This document shows, one piece after another, positions 1 to 7,576 of a stretch of DNA of 44,952 nt (positions within the stretch are counted from its first letter, which is position 1; the number at the start of each line of letters is the position of its first letter). The notes beneath the pieces were generated by a model. That model had not been told where the DNA came from and searched no databases. It was given only the letters and a program-made list of their open reading frames with translations. The DNA is taken from the NCBI GenBank assembly GCA_017544165.1, contig JAFYER010000010.1:1-44952 (forward strand), read 5' to 3'. Origin of the DNA: Bacilli bacterium. GTDB lineage: Bacteria > Bacillota_I > Bacilli_A > RF39 > UBA660. The translations under genes and the position numbers were made by a program.

Positions 1-74
1 AAGCTACTCAAATTGACTTTTTACTTAGTTTTCAGAGATCATTCGCAACTGCCAAATTTGCAAGTTGGACGAAT

Positions 75-103
75 AATGTAGCAAACAAGAGGGGCAATGT
101 CAG
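75..103 (-). promoter_or_regulatory. Downstream rRNA-type promoter
   Basis: On the minus strand: CTGACA (103-98), a 17-bp spacer, then TACATT (80-75). This is the same element as at 220-248 in the second repeat copy, with one mismatch in each hexamer, so probably somewhat weaker. Confidence 0.7.
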
Positions 104-219
104 CAAAAAGATTTATAATAAATCTCGATTTTGAAAATTTAATCAAAGCTACTCAAATTGACTTTTTACTTAGTTTTCAAAGATCATTCGCAACTGCCAA
201 ATTTGCAAGTTGCACGAAT

Positions 220-248
220 AATATATCAAACAAGATAGGCAATGTCAA
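220..248 (-). promoter_or_regulatory. Upstream rRNA-type promoter (consensus sigma-A)
   Basis: On the minus strand: TTGACA (248-243), a 17-bp spacer, then TATATT (225-220). Predicted start is near 213. It is the first of two tandem promoters firing leftwards out of the window. Confidence 0.8.
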
Positions 249-351
249 CAAAAAAATTCATTTTTTTACAAAAACACTTGGATTTTACACTTTTAACTTG
301 TTTTTTATCGATTATTCCATATATTTTATGCTTAAAAAATTAAAAAAATGA

Positions 352-882
352 CTATTTTTCCGTTTTAGTCATTTCTTTATACATTTCACAATATTTTTCT
401 ACAGTATCAGCCTTAAATGGAAAATCACCATTTTCTTTCATCTTTATTAATCTATTTAAACTATCCTGAACAATCGTATCGATTTCCTCTGAATATTTCA
501 TAGTCATTTTATGATATTTATATTCATTTTTATCTAATACTTTAAATGAACCATCCGGAAATATTCTTAAATCCAAATCATAATCGATATACTTTATAAT
601 GTTTCCATCAATAATATATGGCGATGCTATATTACAATAATAGAATAATCCATACTTTTTTAGTTGAGCTAATATGTTAAACCATTCTTTTTTATAAAAG
701 AATAATATAGCTATTTCTTTTGTGCGATGAGTACTACCATCATTTTCAGTTAGTTTAACTTTATTATTAGCGCATACAATATAATCATCAGTTATATCTA
801 ATACAACAGCCTCACCACTGATACGATCAATTTTACCATTATGTTTATAACAATGTACGATTAATTTGTCGCCTTTTTTCAT
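352..882 (-). CDS. DUF402 / Ntdp-like nucleoside tri- and diphosphatase
   Basis: A 176-residue protein resembling the DUF402 family (B. subtilis YgaC, S. aureus Ntdp), small cytosolic enzymes that hydrolyse nucleoside tri- and diphosphates. The family pattern is a short beta-barrel N-terminal half, then acidic motifs around IDYDLDLRIFPDGS. The chosen start is the ATG at 882, preceded by AGAGG at 5-nt spacing. A GTG two codons upstream would overlap the ribosome site. It stands alone: the ctp-like gene upstream has its own terminator. Family length is about 175-180 residues, so it looks intact. Confidence 0.75.
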   Translation of the reverse strand: MKKGDKLIVHCYKHNGKIDRISGEAVVLDITDDYIVCANNKVKLTENDGSTHRTKEIAILFFYKKEWFNILAQLKKYGLFYYCNIASPYIIDGNIIKYIDYDLDLRIFPDGSFKVLDKNEYKYHKMTMKYSEEIDTIVQDSLNRLIKMKENGDFPFKADTVEKYCEMYKEMTKTEK

Positions 883-928
883 AAACACCTCTTTAACATT
901 ATATAATCATTTTCTTTTTTAAGCAAAC

Positions 929-953
929 AAAAAATTGCTTATTTACTAAGCAA
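929..953 (-). terminator. Intrinsic terminator of the S41 protease gene
   Basis: Minus strand: stem TTGCTTA/TAAGCAA (953-947 with 941-935), 5-nt loop, then six T. The stem includes the stop codon of the gene. Confidence 0.8.
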
Positions 954-2123
954 TTCTAAAGCTTTATCTAGTTGATTGTCAATAATTTCAATAATTTCAT
1001 TTCCTTCATCATCATATATTATATCATTATCAACTTCAAAATCAGGAGTAATTCCTATTTCATCAATACAAATTCCTGATGGTGTAAGCCAATTTGATGA
1101 AGTATATTTTACCATACCACCTGTATTTAAACGATATGCGTGTTGAACTTTACCTTTACCAAAAGTCTTTTTGCCAACAGTTATTGCTCCATAACTATCT
1201 TTAAGGGCAGCAGTTAATATCTCTGCAGCTGAAGCAGTTGCTTCGTTAGTTAGAACAATTATAGGATAGCTTTTACTATTATCATCAGCATCTTTATAAT
1301 CGGTTTTATTATTGTTCCTATCCAAAAGCGAATATATTATCTTTCCTTTTTCCACAAAAATTGAAGACACCTCAAAAGCTTTATCTAAATAACCTCCGGA
1401 ATCATTTCGAACATCAATTATTAATTTTTCCATTCCTTGTTTTTCTAGTCTATCAAGAATAATATTTACTTCTTTAGGCAAATTAGTAGCAAAAGCATCC
1501 ATTCTAATATAGCCAATTTTATTATCAAACATTTTATATTCAGTGCTAGGCATATCAAGTGTTTCAGGTTTCACGTTAAAAGATAATATGTCTTCTCCTC
1601 TTTGAACACTTATTTTAACTTCACCTTCTGTTTCCTTGATTAATTTTGTGATTTCACTTGCAGCCATTTCAGTTACATCGACATCATTTATTGAACTTAA
1701 AATATCATTTGCTTGAATGCCAACTTTTTCAGCGGGTGAATTTAATACTACACTAACTATCTTATTACCTAATATAGATATACCTATCCCTTCATATGTA
1801 CCATTTAATTGATTAAATAGTATGTCAGTATTAGTATCGTCCAAGTATGTCGTGTATGGTTCATTTAAATAATTCATCATTCCAGCTATGGCACTATTTA
1901 TAATTTCTTTTTTGTCAACATCTTGATAATAATCACTTACAACCTCATTATATGTGTTTAAAAAAGTCTTAATGTTTTCATCGGATACTAAATTTCCATA
2001 ATTAATTCCCAGCCCATTTATGGAATTTTTAGTCAGTAAAACACCCGTGGTTATTGCCGAAACAACAGCCGTTATGATTATAATAATTATTACATGTATT
2101 AAACTATAGACTTTTTTATTCAT
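939..2123 (-). CDS. C-terminal processing peptidase (S41 family, CtpA/CtpB-like)
   Basis: A 394-residue membrane-anchored serine peptidase that would cut proteins near their C-termini outside the membrane. From the chosen start it has one membrane segment (about residues 8-32), a PDZ domain (about 85-180) and the S41 core. The Ser-Lys dyad is visible: Ser298 in NEATASAAEI and Lys323 in GKKTFGKGK. The start is the ATG at 2123, preceded by GGAG at about 7 nt; an upstream start would put 11 residues before the usual Met-Asn-Lys-Lys beginning. It is a separate unit between two terminators. Confidence 0.92.
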   Translation of the reverse strand: MNKKVYSLIHVIIIIIITAVVSAITTGVLLTKNSINGLGINYGNLVSDENIKTFLNTYNEVVSDYYQDVDKKEIINSAIAGMMNYLNEPYTTYLDDTNTDILFNQLNGTYEGIGISILGNKIVSVVLNSPAEKVGIQANDILSSINDVDVTEMAASEITKLIKETEGEVKISVQRGEDILSFNVKPETLDMPSTEYKMFDNKIGYIRMDAFATNLPKEVNIILDRLEKQGMEKLIIDVRNDSGGYLDKAFEVSSIFVEKGKIIYSLLDRNNNKTDYKDADDNSKSYPIIVLTNEATASAAEILTAALKDSYGAITVGKKTFGKGKVQHAYRLNTGGMVKYTSSNWLTPSGICIDEIGITPDFEVDNDIIYDDEGNEIIEIIDNQLDKALELLSK

Positions 2124-2158
2124 AACTATCTCCAATGATAATTTTATCAAATCCAAAT

Positions 2159-2188
2159 AAAAAAAGGAAGAAATTAATTCTTCCTTTT
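2159..2188 (-). terminator. Intrinsic terminator after the thioredoxin-like membrane protein
   Basis: Minus strand: 11-bp stem AAAAGGAAGAA/TTCTTCCTTTT (2188-2178 with 2172-2162), 5-nt loop, then a T run. Confidence 0.8.
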
Positions 2189-2206
2189 AATTCTTTTACG
2201 TCAAAA

Positions 2207-2764
2207 TTAACTTAATTCTTCACTTATTAAATCAATGTCTTCTAAATAAGTGACAACTCGGCCATATCTAACTTTTAAAAGAGTTATTTTTCCAAAAGCA
2301 AAGTCTTCAGTAGTTCTTGCATTAGGATTACCAGTTTCTTCTTCTGAAATATAATCTTTATTAAATGAATTATTTAAATCGCAAAAATATATTTTTAATG
2401 CATTTTCTTTTGAATTATATTTAGTAAATAAGTTAGCATAATAAATGGCATTTGTATCTTCTGAATCATAGACCATAACATAATATTCATCATATGGTCT
2501 ATTTAATAATGTTCCAACAGATACAAGACTATAATCAACTGTAGTCGCAGTTGTATTTGTATTTGTTTTAGTTTTAGATCTTTTATCAACAATTGCTTTA
2601 GAAACAAAATATAAAGCAAGTACAATCACAAGAACAATTATTAAGATGATAAAAAAGTTTTTTACTTCCAACTCATTATCATTTAATATTTTTTGTTCTT
2701 TTAATCTTTTACTAGACTTTCCCTTATTGCTATCTTTTTCTTTTTTTATTGTATATTTAGCCAT
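2207..2764 (-). CDS. Membrane-anchored protein with a possible thioredoxin-like fold
   Basis: 185 residues: a Lys-rich cytosolic N-terminus, one membrane helix (about 36-59), a Thr/Asn linker, then an external domain of about 100 residues. That domain has a short beta strand (YYVMVYDSED), a helix (YYANLFTKY), a second strand (KIYFCDLNNSFNK) and a C-terminal segment GKITLLKVRYGRVVTY, which is the order expected of a thioredoxin fold. There is no CxxC, so a redox role is not supported. The start has AAGGTG at 7 nt. The fold call is inference from strand order; no family is firmly recognised. Confidence 0.55.
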   Translation of the reverse strand: MAKYTIKKEKDSNKGKSSKRLKEQKILNDNELEVKNFFIILIIVLVIVLALYFVSKAIVDKRSKTKTNTNTTATTVDYSLVSVGTLLNRPYDEYYVMVYDSEDTNAIYYANLFTKYNSKENALKIYFCDLNNSFNKDYISEEETGNPNARTTEDFAFGKITLLKVRYGRVVTYLEDIDLISEELS

Positions 2765-2822
2765 ATAATTTCACCTTCAAATAGTATTATATCTTAATAT
2801 AATAGGCAAGTACAAGTATTAA

Positions 2823-3734
2823 TTACCTTTTTATACCACTTGATGGAAGTTTAGTAAGATTTGCAATCTCTATTAAGTCAAGATAATCATATGATAATTC
2901 AGTTTTATTATCTAAACATTTGGCATATACAGATGGCATCGTACTTAATATATTATCTCTTTTATTTAAATATTCAAAAGGAAGCGATTGTAATTCAAAA
3001 CAAGTTCCATATGCTTTTAAAACCTCAGGAGTAAGTTTAATATAACCATCTTTTAGTATCTTGCTAGCAATCTCTTTGCCACCTGGATATCTAACCATAT
3101 GATAACCATGCATTGGCGCATTTTTAGCACGTGTTCCCATATATGGCACAAAATATCTACCAAAGCAGGCTGTAACCGACGAAAAGAATTGCCGATAAGT
3201 TACATCAATTAAATATTGATTGGATTTATCTCCTACAATAGGAATTTTAACTGTCCCAAAGGCATGAAGATAATTACAGTTAGGAAAATTGAACGTATTA
3301 TTAATTGTCGTTTCAACACCTATTTGCTGAAAAGGGACCATTGTTAAAGCCTGTCCATATCCACATTTTCCAAGTAATGAGGAAGTTATAATATCACAAT
3401 CTTTTCCCAGAATTCTGCGAGCGTTTTGAACAACATATTGTAATAGAATGTCAGCTTCTTCTTCGGTAATAGAAAGTCCATCTTTTAATTTATCAACTAT
3501 TGGAATAACCAGTTCTTCAGAAATATTTGTTATTTCGGGCTCACTTGGAATTATATATGCTTTATCAAGAAGGGGCAAAAGTCTTCCAAAAGAACAATCA
3601 AGATTATAATAATAACAATGTAAATAATAGTCATTTAAAACTATTTCTAGTTTTCTTTCGCTTTCTTTATCCTCTACAAGATTATAAATTGTTTTTAAAT
3701 ATGCTTCTTTTTTTAGTTTATGTTTATTTGTCAT
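2823..3734 (-). CDS. Transglutaminase-like (papain-fold) protein, probably cytosolic
   Basis: 303 residues with no signal peptide or membrane segment. The centre carries a pattern like the transglutaminase core: Cys124 in LGKCGYGQA, His157 in LHAFGTVKIP and Asp177 in YLIDVTYRQF. The spacing and surroundings suit a Cys-His-Asp triad (GxC..A; HAxxxV; lDxT). Relatives may act as peptidases, amidases or cross-linking enzymes, so the substrate cannot be told. The N-terminal 110 residues are helical and unassigned. The start has GGTGGG at 3-4 nt. It follows a gene with its own terminator. Confidence 0.55.
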   Translation of the reverse strand: MTNKHKLKKEAYLKTIYNLVEDKESERKLEIVLNDYYLHCYYYNLDCSFGRLLPLLDKAYIIPSEPEITNISEELVIPIVDKLKDGLSITEEEADILLQYVVQNARRILGKDCDIITSSLLGKCGYGQALTMVPFQQIGVETTINNTFNFPNCNYLHAFGTVKIPIVGDKSNQYLIDVTYRQFFSSVTACFGRYFVPYMGTRAKNAPMHGYHMVRYPGGKEIASKILKDGYIKLTPEVLKAYGTCFELQSLPFEYLNKRDNILSTMPSVYAKCLDNKTELSYDYLDLIEIANLTKLPSSGIKR

Positions 3735-3766
3735 TTTCCCACCAAGGATGTACTATAACACAATTT

Positions 3767-3794
3767 AAAAAAATAGTCTATAATGACTATTTTT
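3767..3794 (-). terminator. Intrinsic terminator of the LolA-like lipoprotein gene
   Basis: Minus strand: 10-bp stem AAAAATAGTC/GACTATTTTT, 6-nt loop, T run. It overlaps the gene's stop codon. Confidence 0.8.
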
Positions 3795-4803
3795 CCGCTA
3801 AAGTTGATTTGGCATTACTTAAAGATGTTGCAACCATTGCCATTTCGCTTTCCGTTAAATCGTTGCTAACCAAATAGTAATCGACATCGTTTGAAGTCCA
3901 GTACATTGAGTTATTTGAAATAGCTCCAATTGTATCATTTAACATAATTGGTTCACCATAAACCGGTATTATTTCTAGTTCATTATTAATCTTGGAACTT
4001 TCTTCGACTAAAACAAAGTTTTTATCCCCACTAAAAGTTAATATAATTCTACTATCTAATTCACTATTTACCATTTCTGAAGAATTTAAATAAGTATTCG
4101 CAGGCATATATAAAGGATATATAGCAGTTTCAATCGTGTTCATACTCTTTTTCTCATTACAATTATCATCTTCACAAGGCTTTTCTTCGATAAACTCACT
4201 CAATTCAAAATCTTTTTCTTTTAATCCTGCTTTTAAATCAACATCAGTAAAATTAACCACAATTTTGATAATATCGTTTGAACTATAAACCTCTACTTTT
4301 TTAATCATATAATTATCATCTAAATAAACTTTTTGATATTTTAAATCACTATTGTTTGGATAATTTACAGTCGAAATAATTATATATTCCTTTCCTTTTT
4401 GATCTACCTTAACATTCTTATCATTATTAATGTCCCTTAGTAAAGAGGAAAGTATATATGCTTGTGAAGAATTATCCGGCCAATTGCTTTCAAATTTATA
4501 GCTTTTATTTAATGCTGGCGTAATAACATACAATCCTTCATCATTTCGAAGAATTACTTGCTTTTGATTGTTGCTCTTGTTAGTCATTTCAACTTTATAA
4601 TAATTATCATTTAAATGATATACATTCATATCATATTCATAGATAATTTCGTCATTTTGAATTTCCATAGTTCCTAGTAAATGATACGACTTACTTCTTT
4701 TTATCTCATTTGAAAACTTATCTATAACATTAATTTCATTATTTGCTTTGCAACCAGTTAAAAAACCAACAGTAAGTATTAGTAATAAAAAATATTTTCT
4801 CAT
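3787..4803 (-). CDS. LolA-like outer-surface lipoprotein
   Basis: 338 residues starting with a lipoprotein signal peptide (lipobox LTGC, Cys18). Residues about 30-205 resemble the LolA/YdcC half-barrel: repeated pairs of strands of the form YxxxGTMEI..., YYKVEM, GLYVITPALNKSYKF, then VYLDDNYMIKKVEVYSSND and KAGLKEKDFELSE. The C-terminal third (about 225-338) is a separate domain seen in similar Firmicute lipoproteins. Gram-positives lack an outer membrane, so a lipid-transport role is not implied; members may bind lipids or act as envelope sensors. AAAGGA precedes the start. Confidence 0.65.
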   Translation of the reverse strand: MRKYFLLLILTVGFLTGCKANNEINVIDKFSNEIKRSKSYHLLGTMEIQNDEIIYEYDMNVYHLNDNYYKVEMTNKSNNQKQVILRNDEGLYVITPALNKSYKFESNWPDNSSQAYILSSLLRDINNDKNVKVDQKGKEYIIISTVNYPNNSDLKYQKVYLDDNYMIKKVEVYSSNDIIKIVVNFTDVDLKAGLKEKDFELSEFIEEKPCEDDNCNEKKSMNTIETAIYPLYMPANTYLNSSEMVNSELDSRIILTFSGDKNFVLVEESSKINNELEIIPVYGEPIMLNDTIGAISNNSMYWTSNDVDYYLVSNDLTESEMAMVATSLSNAKSTLAEK

Positions 4804-4903
4804 AAATCACATTCCTTTTCTATTTAAATATATTTTTAATAAAAGGAATTATTACTGTATAAATATAACAATTTAGCAAATAATAAGAAAAGAAAGGGTG
4901 ATT

Positions 4904-5110
4904 ATGGAAACGTTTCAAAAAACAACTCTTATAGTTACAATTATAGGAGCTCTCAACTGGGGACTAATCGGCTTTTTTGATTTTAATTTAGTTGAATCAT
5001 TATTTAGCGAAAACTCAGTTCTTCCTTCGATTATTTATGCAATCGTCGGAATATGTGGGCTTATTAATATAGGAGTATTGTTTACTCATTTTGATGAACA
5101 TGAAAAATAG
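4904..5110 (+). CDS. DUF378 family small membrane protein (YuzA-like)
   Basis: A 68-residue protein with two membrane segments. It has the family signature GALNWGLIGFFDFNLVESLF in the first helix and a second helix ending in a short charged tail. The function of DUF378 proteins is unknown. The start at 4904 has AAAGGGTGATT before it; a GTG two codons upstream lies inside that ribosome site. It is one of only two clear plus-strand genes in the window and is transcribed alone between the divergent lipoprotein gene and convergent cdaR. Confidence 0.85.
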   Translation: METFQKTTLIVTIIGALNWGLIGFFDFNLVESLFSENSVLPSIIYAIVGICGLINIGVLFTHFDEHEK

Positions 5111-5131
5111 CCTTTTTAAGGGCTATTTTTT
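5103..5131. terminator. Bidirectional terminator between DUF378 gene and cdaR
   Basis: Stem AAAAATAGCC/GGCTATTTTT (5103-5112 with 5121-5130) with an 8-nt loop. It carries a T run on the plus strand and an A-rich left arm that gives T on the minus strand. Both converging genes have stop codons inside it. Confidence 0.85.
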
Positions 5132-6482
5132 AATTGGAACTAGATATTCTAACTTTTATCTTTGATGAGACAACATATGTTACCAATGGATTGTTGTTGT
5201 CAATCTTAACTTCTACTTCGTGATCACCAACACCTAAACCTGTCAAATCAACATAGGCATTAATTGAGGAAGCATCAAGGTCTTCGACTACGGAAGATAC
5301 GCCTTTACAAATAACTGATACACTATCTGTTGATATCATATTGGCCTTTAATGAATTACCTAAATTAATTGGATTAATATTATTTATTTCTACCGTTTTT
5401 TGCTCTTCAGCACCAAAAGTTAAAGCAATTGTAACGGTGGAAGCTGACATGTATCTAACACCATTAGGTTTTGTCAAAGTATATTTAAATGATTTAGCGT
5501 TATCTGTTCCTAAACCATCAACGTTAATTGTTACAGGGATTGATTTAAGATCTGCAAGTTCTGCTTCACTACCATATACAGTTACAGAGTAATCGCTTTG
5601 ATTATTGATTAATATTGAAGCAATACTCTTACCTGCGATTAACTTACCAGTTGTCTTAACTACAATTGGAATGGAAGTAGAATAACTATCAAGAACCACC
5701 GTAGCGCTAAGTGTACTAGGTACGATTTCAACATTATTTAGTATTTTACCTTGATTGTCATAAGCAACTAATAAAACATTATCGATATCATATGAACCAG
5801 CTTCGGTTAAATCTGTATTACTTAAATCCACTAGAGCTTTAATCCAAGCTATTTTGTCAAGTGCAGTTTGGCTGCCTTTAACAACAACTTCATTTTTTGA
5901 TAATGTTACACTTTTAACGCTCAATTTTGAATCTAGTTTATCTTGATTTATAAGCTCATAAGAAACAGATGATACACTGCTTACCTTATTTTTAATAGTA
6001 ACTGATACATATGATGGATCTAATTTATATGAAATATTGTCAATGTTTTTTGAATAAGTAAAGTATGCTTTATGTGGAGCATCAGAGGCACTATATTTGC
6101 TTAAATCCAATAATACCTTAAACTCTCCAAGTTGTTTTGCTAAATAGATATCGCTTTTACGTCCTGTTATTGTAATATCGACAGTCGATGGAACGCCTTC
6201 GACAATATAAGCTTCTTCATTATATTTAACTTCAACTGGGACATTTTGAATTACTTCTGCATTATTTTGAACCAATAATATTACTTTATTATCTATAAAT
6301 AAGAAGAAAACAACTGCTAAAATTAACGATAAAAAGATTAAAAATTTTTGTCTATTGAGAAGTTTATCAATAAAATTACCATTTCTACGCATAGCAGTTT
6401 GAATATTATAAACAATGCGGCTTATTGGAACTATGATTAGTTTATCAAGCAAACGATATAAAAATCTAAATAGTTTAATCAT
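5130..6482 (-). CDS. cdaR: CdaR, YbbR-domain regulator of diadenylate cyclase
   Basis: A 450-residue protein with a short cytosolic N-terminus, one membrane helix (about 48-64) and an extracellular part made of several YbbR repeats (strand sets such as VDITITGRKSDI, VVVKGSQTALDKI, VTVYGSEAELADLKSI). In other Firmicutes CdaR binds CdaA and tunes c-di-AMP synthesis. The start at 6482 lies in an 8-nt overlap with the cdaA stop and is preceded by GAGGGTG, so the two genes are translationally coupled. A longer reading with 17 extra residues starts inside cdaA and is less likely. Confidence 0.92.
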   Translation of the reverse strand: MIKLFRFLYRLLDKLIIVPISRIVYNIQTAMRRNGNFIDKLLNRQKFLIFLSLILAVVFFLFIDNKVILLVQNNAEVIQNVPVEVKYNEEAYIVEGVPSTVDITITGRKSDIYLAKQLGEFKVLLDLSKYSASDAPHKAYFTYSKNIDNISYKLDPSYVSVTIKNKVSSVSSVSYELINQDKLDSKLSVKSVTLSKNEVVVKGSQTALDKIAWIKALVDLSNTDLTEAGSYDIDNVLLVAYDNQGKILNNVEIVPSTLSATVVLDSYSTSIPIVVKTTGKLIAGKSIASILINNQSDYSVTVYGSEAELADLKSIPVTINVDGLGTDNAKSFKYTLTKPNGVRYMSASTVTIALTFGAEEQKTVEINNINPINLGNSLKANMISTDSVSVICKGVSSVVEDLDASSINAYVDLTGLGVGDHEVEVKIDNNNPLVTYVVSSKIKVRISSSN

Positions 6483-7299
6483 TTTCTTCACCCTCGCTTT
6501 CCATATGATCATCGGAATCGAAGAATGTTTCACTCTTTGGGCCTAATTCATATATTAACATATTTCTAAATTCCTCGTTAGATAAGTTGTAATGCAATTC
6601 TCCATCAATAGCAATTGAAGCTCTACCACTTTCTTCAGAAACAACTAAAGCAATAGCATCACTTTCTTCAGCTACACCTAAAGCAGCTCTGTGTCTTGTA
6701 CCAAGTCTTTTAGAAAGATTTTGATTCATACTAGTTTTAAAAACTGAACCAGCACAAGTAATTTTATCGCCTTGAATGATTACGCCCCCATCATGAAGTG
6801 GCGAATTTGGAAAGAAAATTGTTTCTAGCAAATATGAATTTATATCGGAATATATTTTAGTAGAATTATTAATATACTCTTGAAGAGATATTTCTCTTTC
6901 GATAACAATCAAAGCTCCAATATGGTTTTTCTTAAACCACTCAATAGCAAGCATTATCTCATTTACTAATTTTTCTCTTTCACCCATTGTTAAAACTTTG
7001 TGTCTTCCTAATAATTGAGTCCTTCCAATCGATTCTAGGACACTTCTTATTTCCGGTTGGAATACCACTATTAAAGCAAGTGGTCCCCATTCAACTGCAT
7101 ATTCTAAAATAACTCCTACTGCATTTAAATTTAATAAATCACTTATTATTTTCACAAATAATATAATGATAACGCCTTTAATAATTAAGATCATCTTGTT
7201 ATTATTACGAACATTTTTTAAGATGTAATAGAAAACAATCCATAATAAACAAATATCAATTACTTTTGTGACTATTGACCAAACAAATGACAAATTCAT
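6475..7299 (-). CDS. cdaA: CdaA, membrane diadenylate cyclase
   Basis: A 274-residue enzyme making cyclic di-AMP from two ATP. It has three N-terminal membrane helices (about 8-80), then a DAC (DisA_N) domain. The active-site motifs are visible: HDGG (about 169-172) and GTRHRAALG (RHR about 202-204). The usual motif is DGA; here it reads DGG, a mild change. The start chosen is the ATG at 7299, with AAAGGAG 10 nt upstream. A GTG at 7308 sits too close to that site. In many Bacilli glmM follows cdaR; here the operon ends at a convergent gene. Confidence 0.93.
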   Translation of the reverse strand: MNLSFVWSIVTKVIDICLLWIVFYYILKNVRNNNKMILIIKGVIIILFVKIISDLLNLNAVGVILEYAVEWGPLALIVVFQPEIRSVLESIGRTQLLGRHKVLTMGEREKLVNEIMLAIEWFKKNHIGALIVIEREISLQEYINNSTKIYSDINSYLLETIFFPNSPLHDGGVIIQGDKITCAGSVFKTSMNQNLSKRLGTRHRAALGVAEESDAIALVVSEESGRASIAIDGELHYNLSNEEFRNMLIYELGPKSETFFDSDDHMESEGEEND

Positions 7300-7326
7300 T
7301 ACATTCACTCTCCTTTAGTCTGCTTT

Positions 7327-7335
7327 ATTATACCA
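7327..7335 (-). promoter_or_regulatory. Extended -10 promoter of cdaA-cdaR
   Basis: Minus strand TGGTATAAT (TGn plus consensus TATAAT at 7332-7327) with no good -35. Predicted start is near 7320, giving a leader of about 20 nt. Confidence 0.6.
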
Positions 7336-7342
7336 AAAAAAT

Positions 7343-7373
7343 AGAAAAAGAAAAAGACCTTATATAGTCTTTT
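7343..7373 (-). terminator. Terminator of the pilin-rnr-smpB-yerB operon
   Basis: Minus strand: stem AAAAGAC/GTCTTTT (7373-7367 with 7358-7352) followed by a T-rich tract. It overlaps the last codons and stop of the small membrane gene and sits just upstream of the cdaA promoter. Confidence 0.65.
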
Positions 7374-7575
7374 ATTGAATAGTATTGTTAGGCTGATTGA
7401 TTACAGGGGTTTCAGTACTTGCCTCAATCTTACCCTTAGTTTTTTTCTTTTTTATTTTAATATCACGACCAGCTCTATTCTCAACATTATAGCCTATCAA
7501 AGCAAGAATTAAAAATGCGGTTACAATTGTAAATATTAAATAATAATGCGTCGCAAATTCGATTATCTTTTCCAT
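7372..7575 (-). CDS. Small single-pass membrane protein, unknown function
   Basis: 67 residues: a membrane helix (about 9-28), then a strongly basic stretch (RDIKIKKKKTKGK) and a polar Thr/Asn/Gln tail. No family recognised. The start at 7575 overlaps the yerB-like stop (7577) and has GGAG about 10 nt upstream. An in-frame start eight codons earlier lies further inside the upstream gene. It is the last gene of the operon and is closed by a terminator. Confidence 0.55.
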   Translation of the reverse strand: MEKIIEFATHYYLIFTIVTAFLILALIGYNVENRAGRDIKIKKKKTKGKIEASTETPVINQPNNTIQ

Positions 7576-7576
7576 A

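Larger units (their letters stand above)
1..256 (-). repeat. Tandem duplication of an rRNA-type promoter and leader (145-bp period)
   Basis: Bases 1-111 and 146-256 are near-identical direct repeats offset by 145 bp. On the minus strand each copy carries a sigma-A promoter followed about 35 bp downstream by a motif reading GATCTTTGAAAACT (172-185) or GATCTCTGAAAACT (27-40). That motif matches the conserved TTCTTTGAAAACT leader (boxA region) just upstream of 16S rRNA genes in Firmicutes. The 16S gene itself would lie left of base 1 and is not visible. The rRNA assignment rests on the leader motif and the strong promoters. Confidence 0.7.

Noticed and set aside
97-351. An 84-codon plus-strand reading frame
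   Set aside because: It runs across the two minus-strand rRNA-type promoters and the repeat, has biased composition and no ribosome site.
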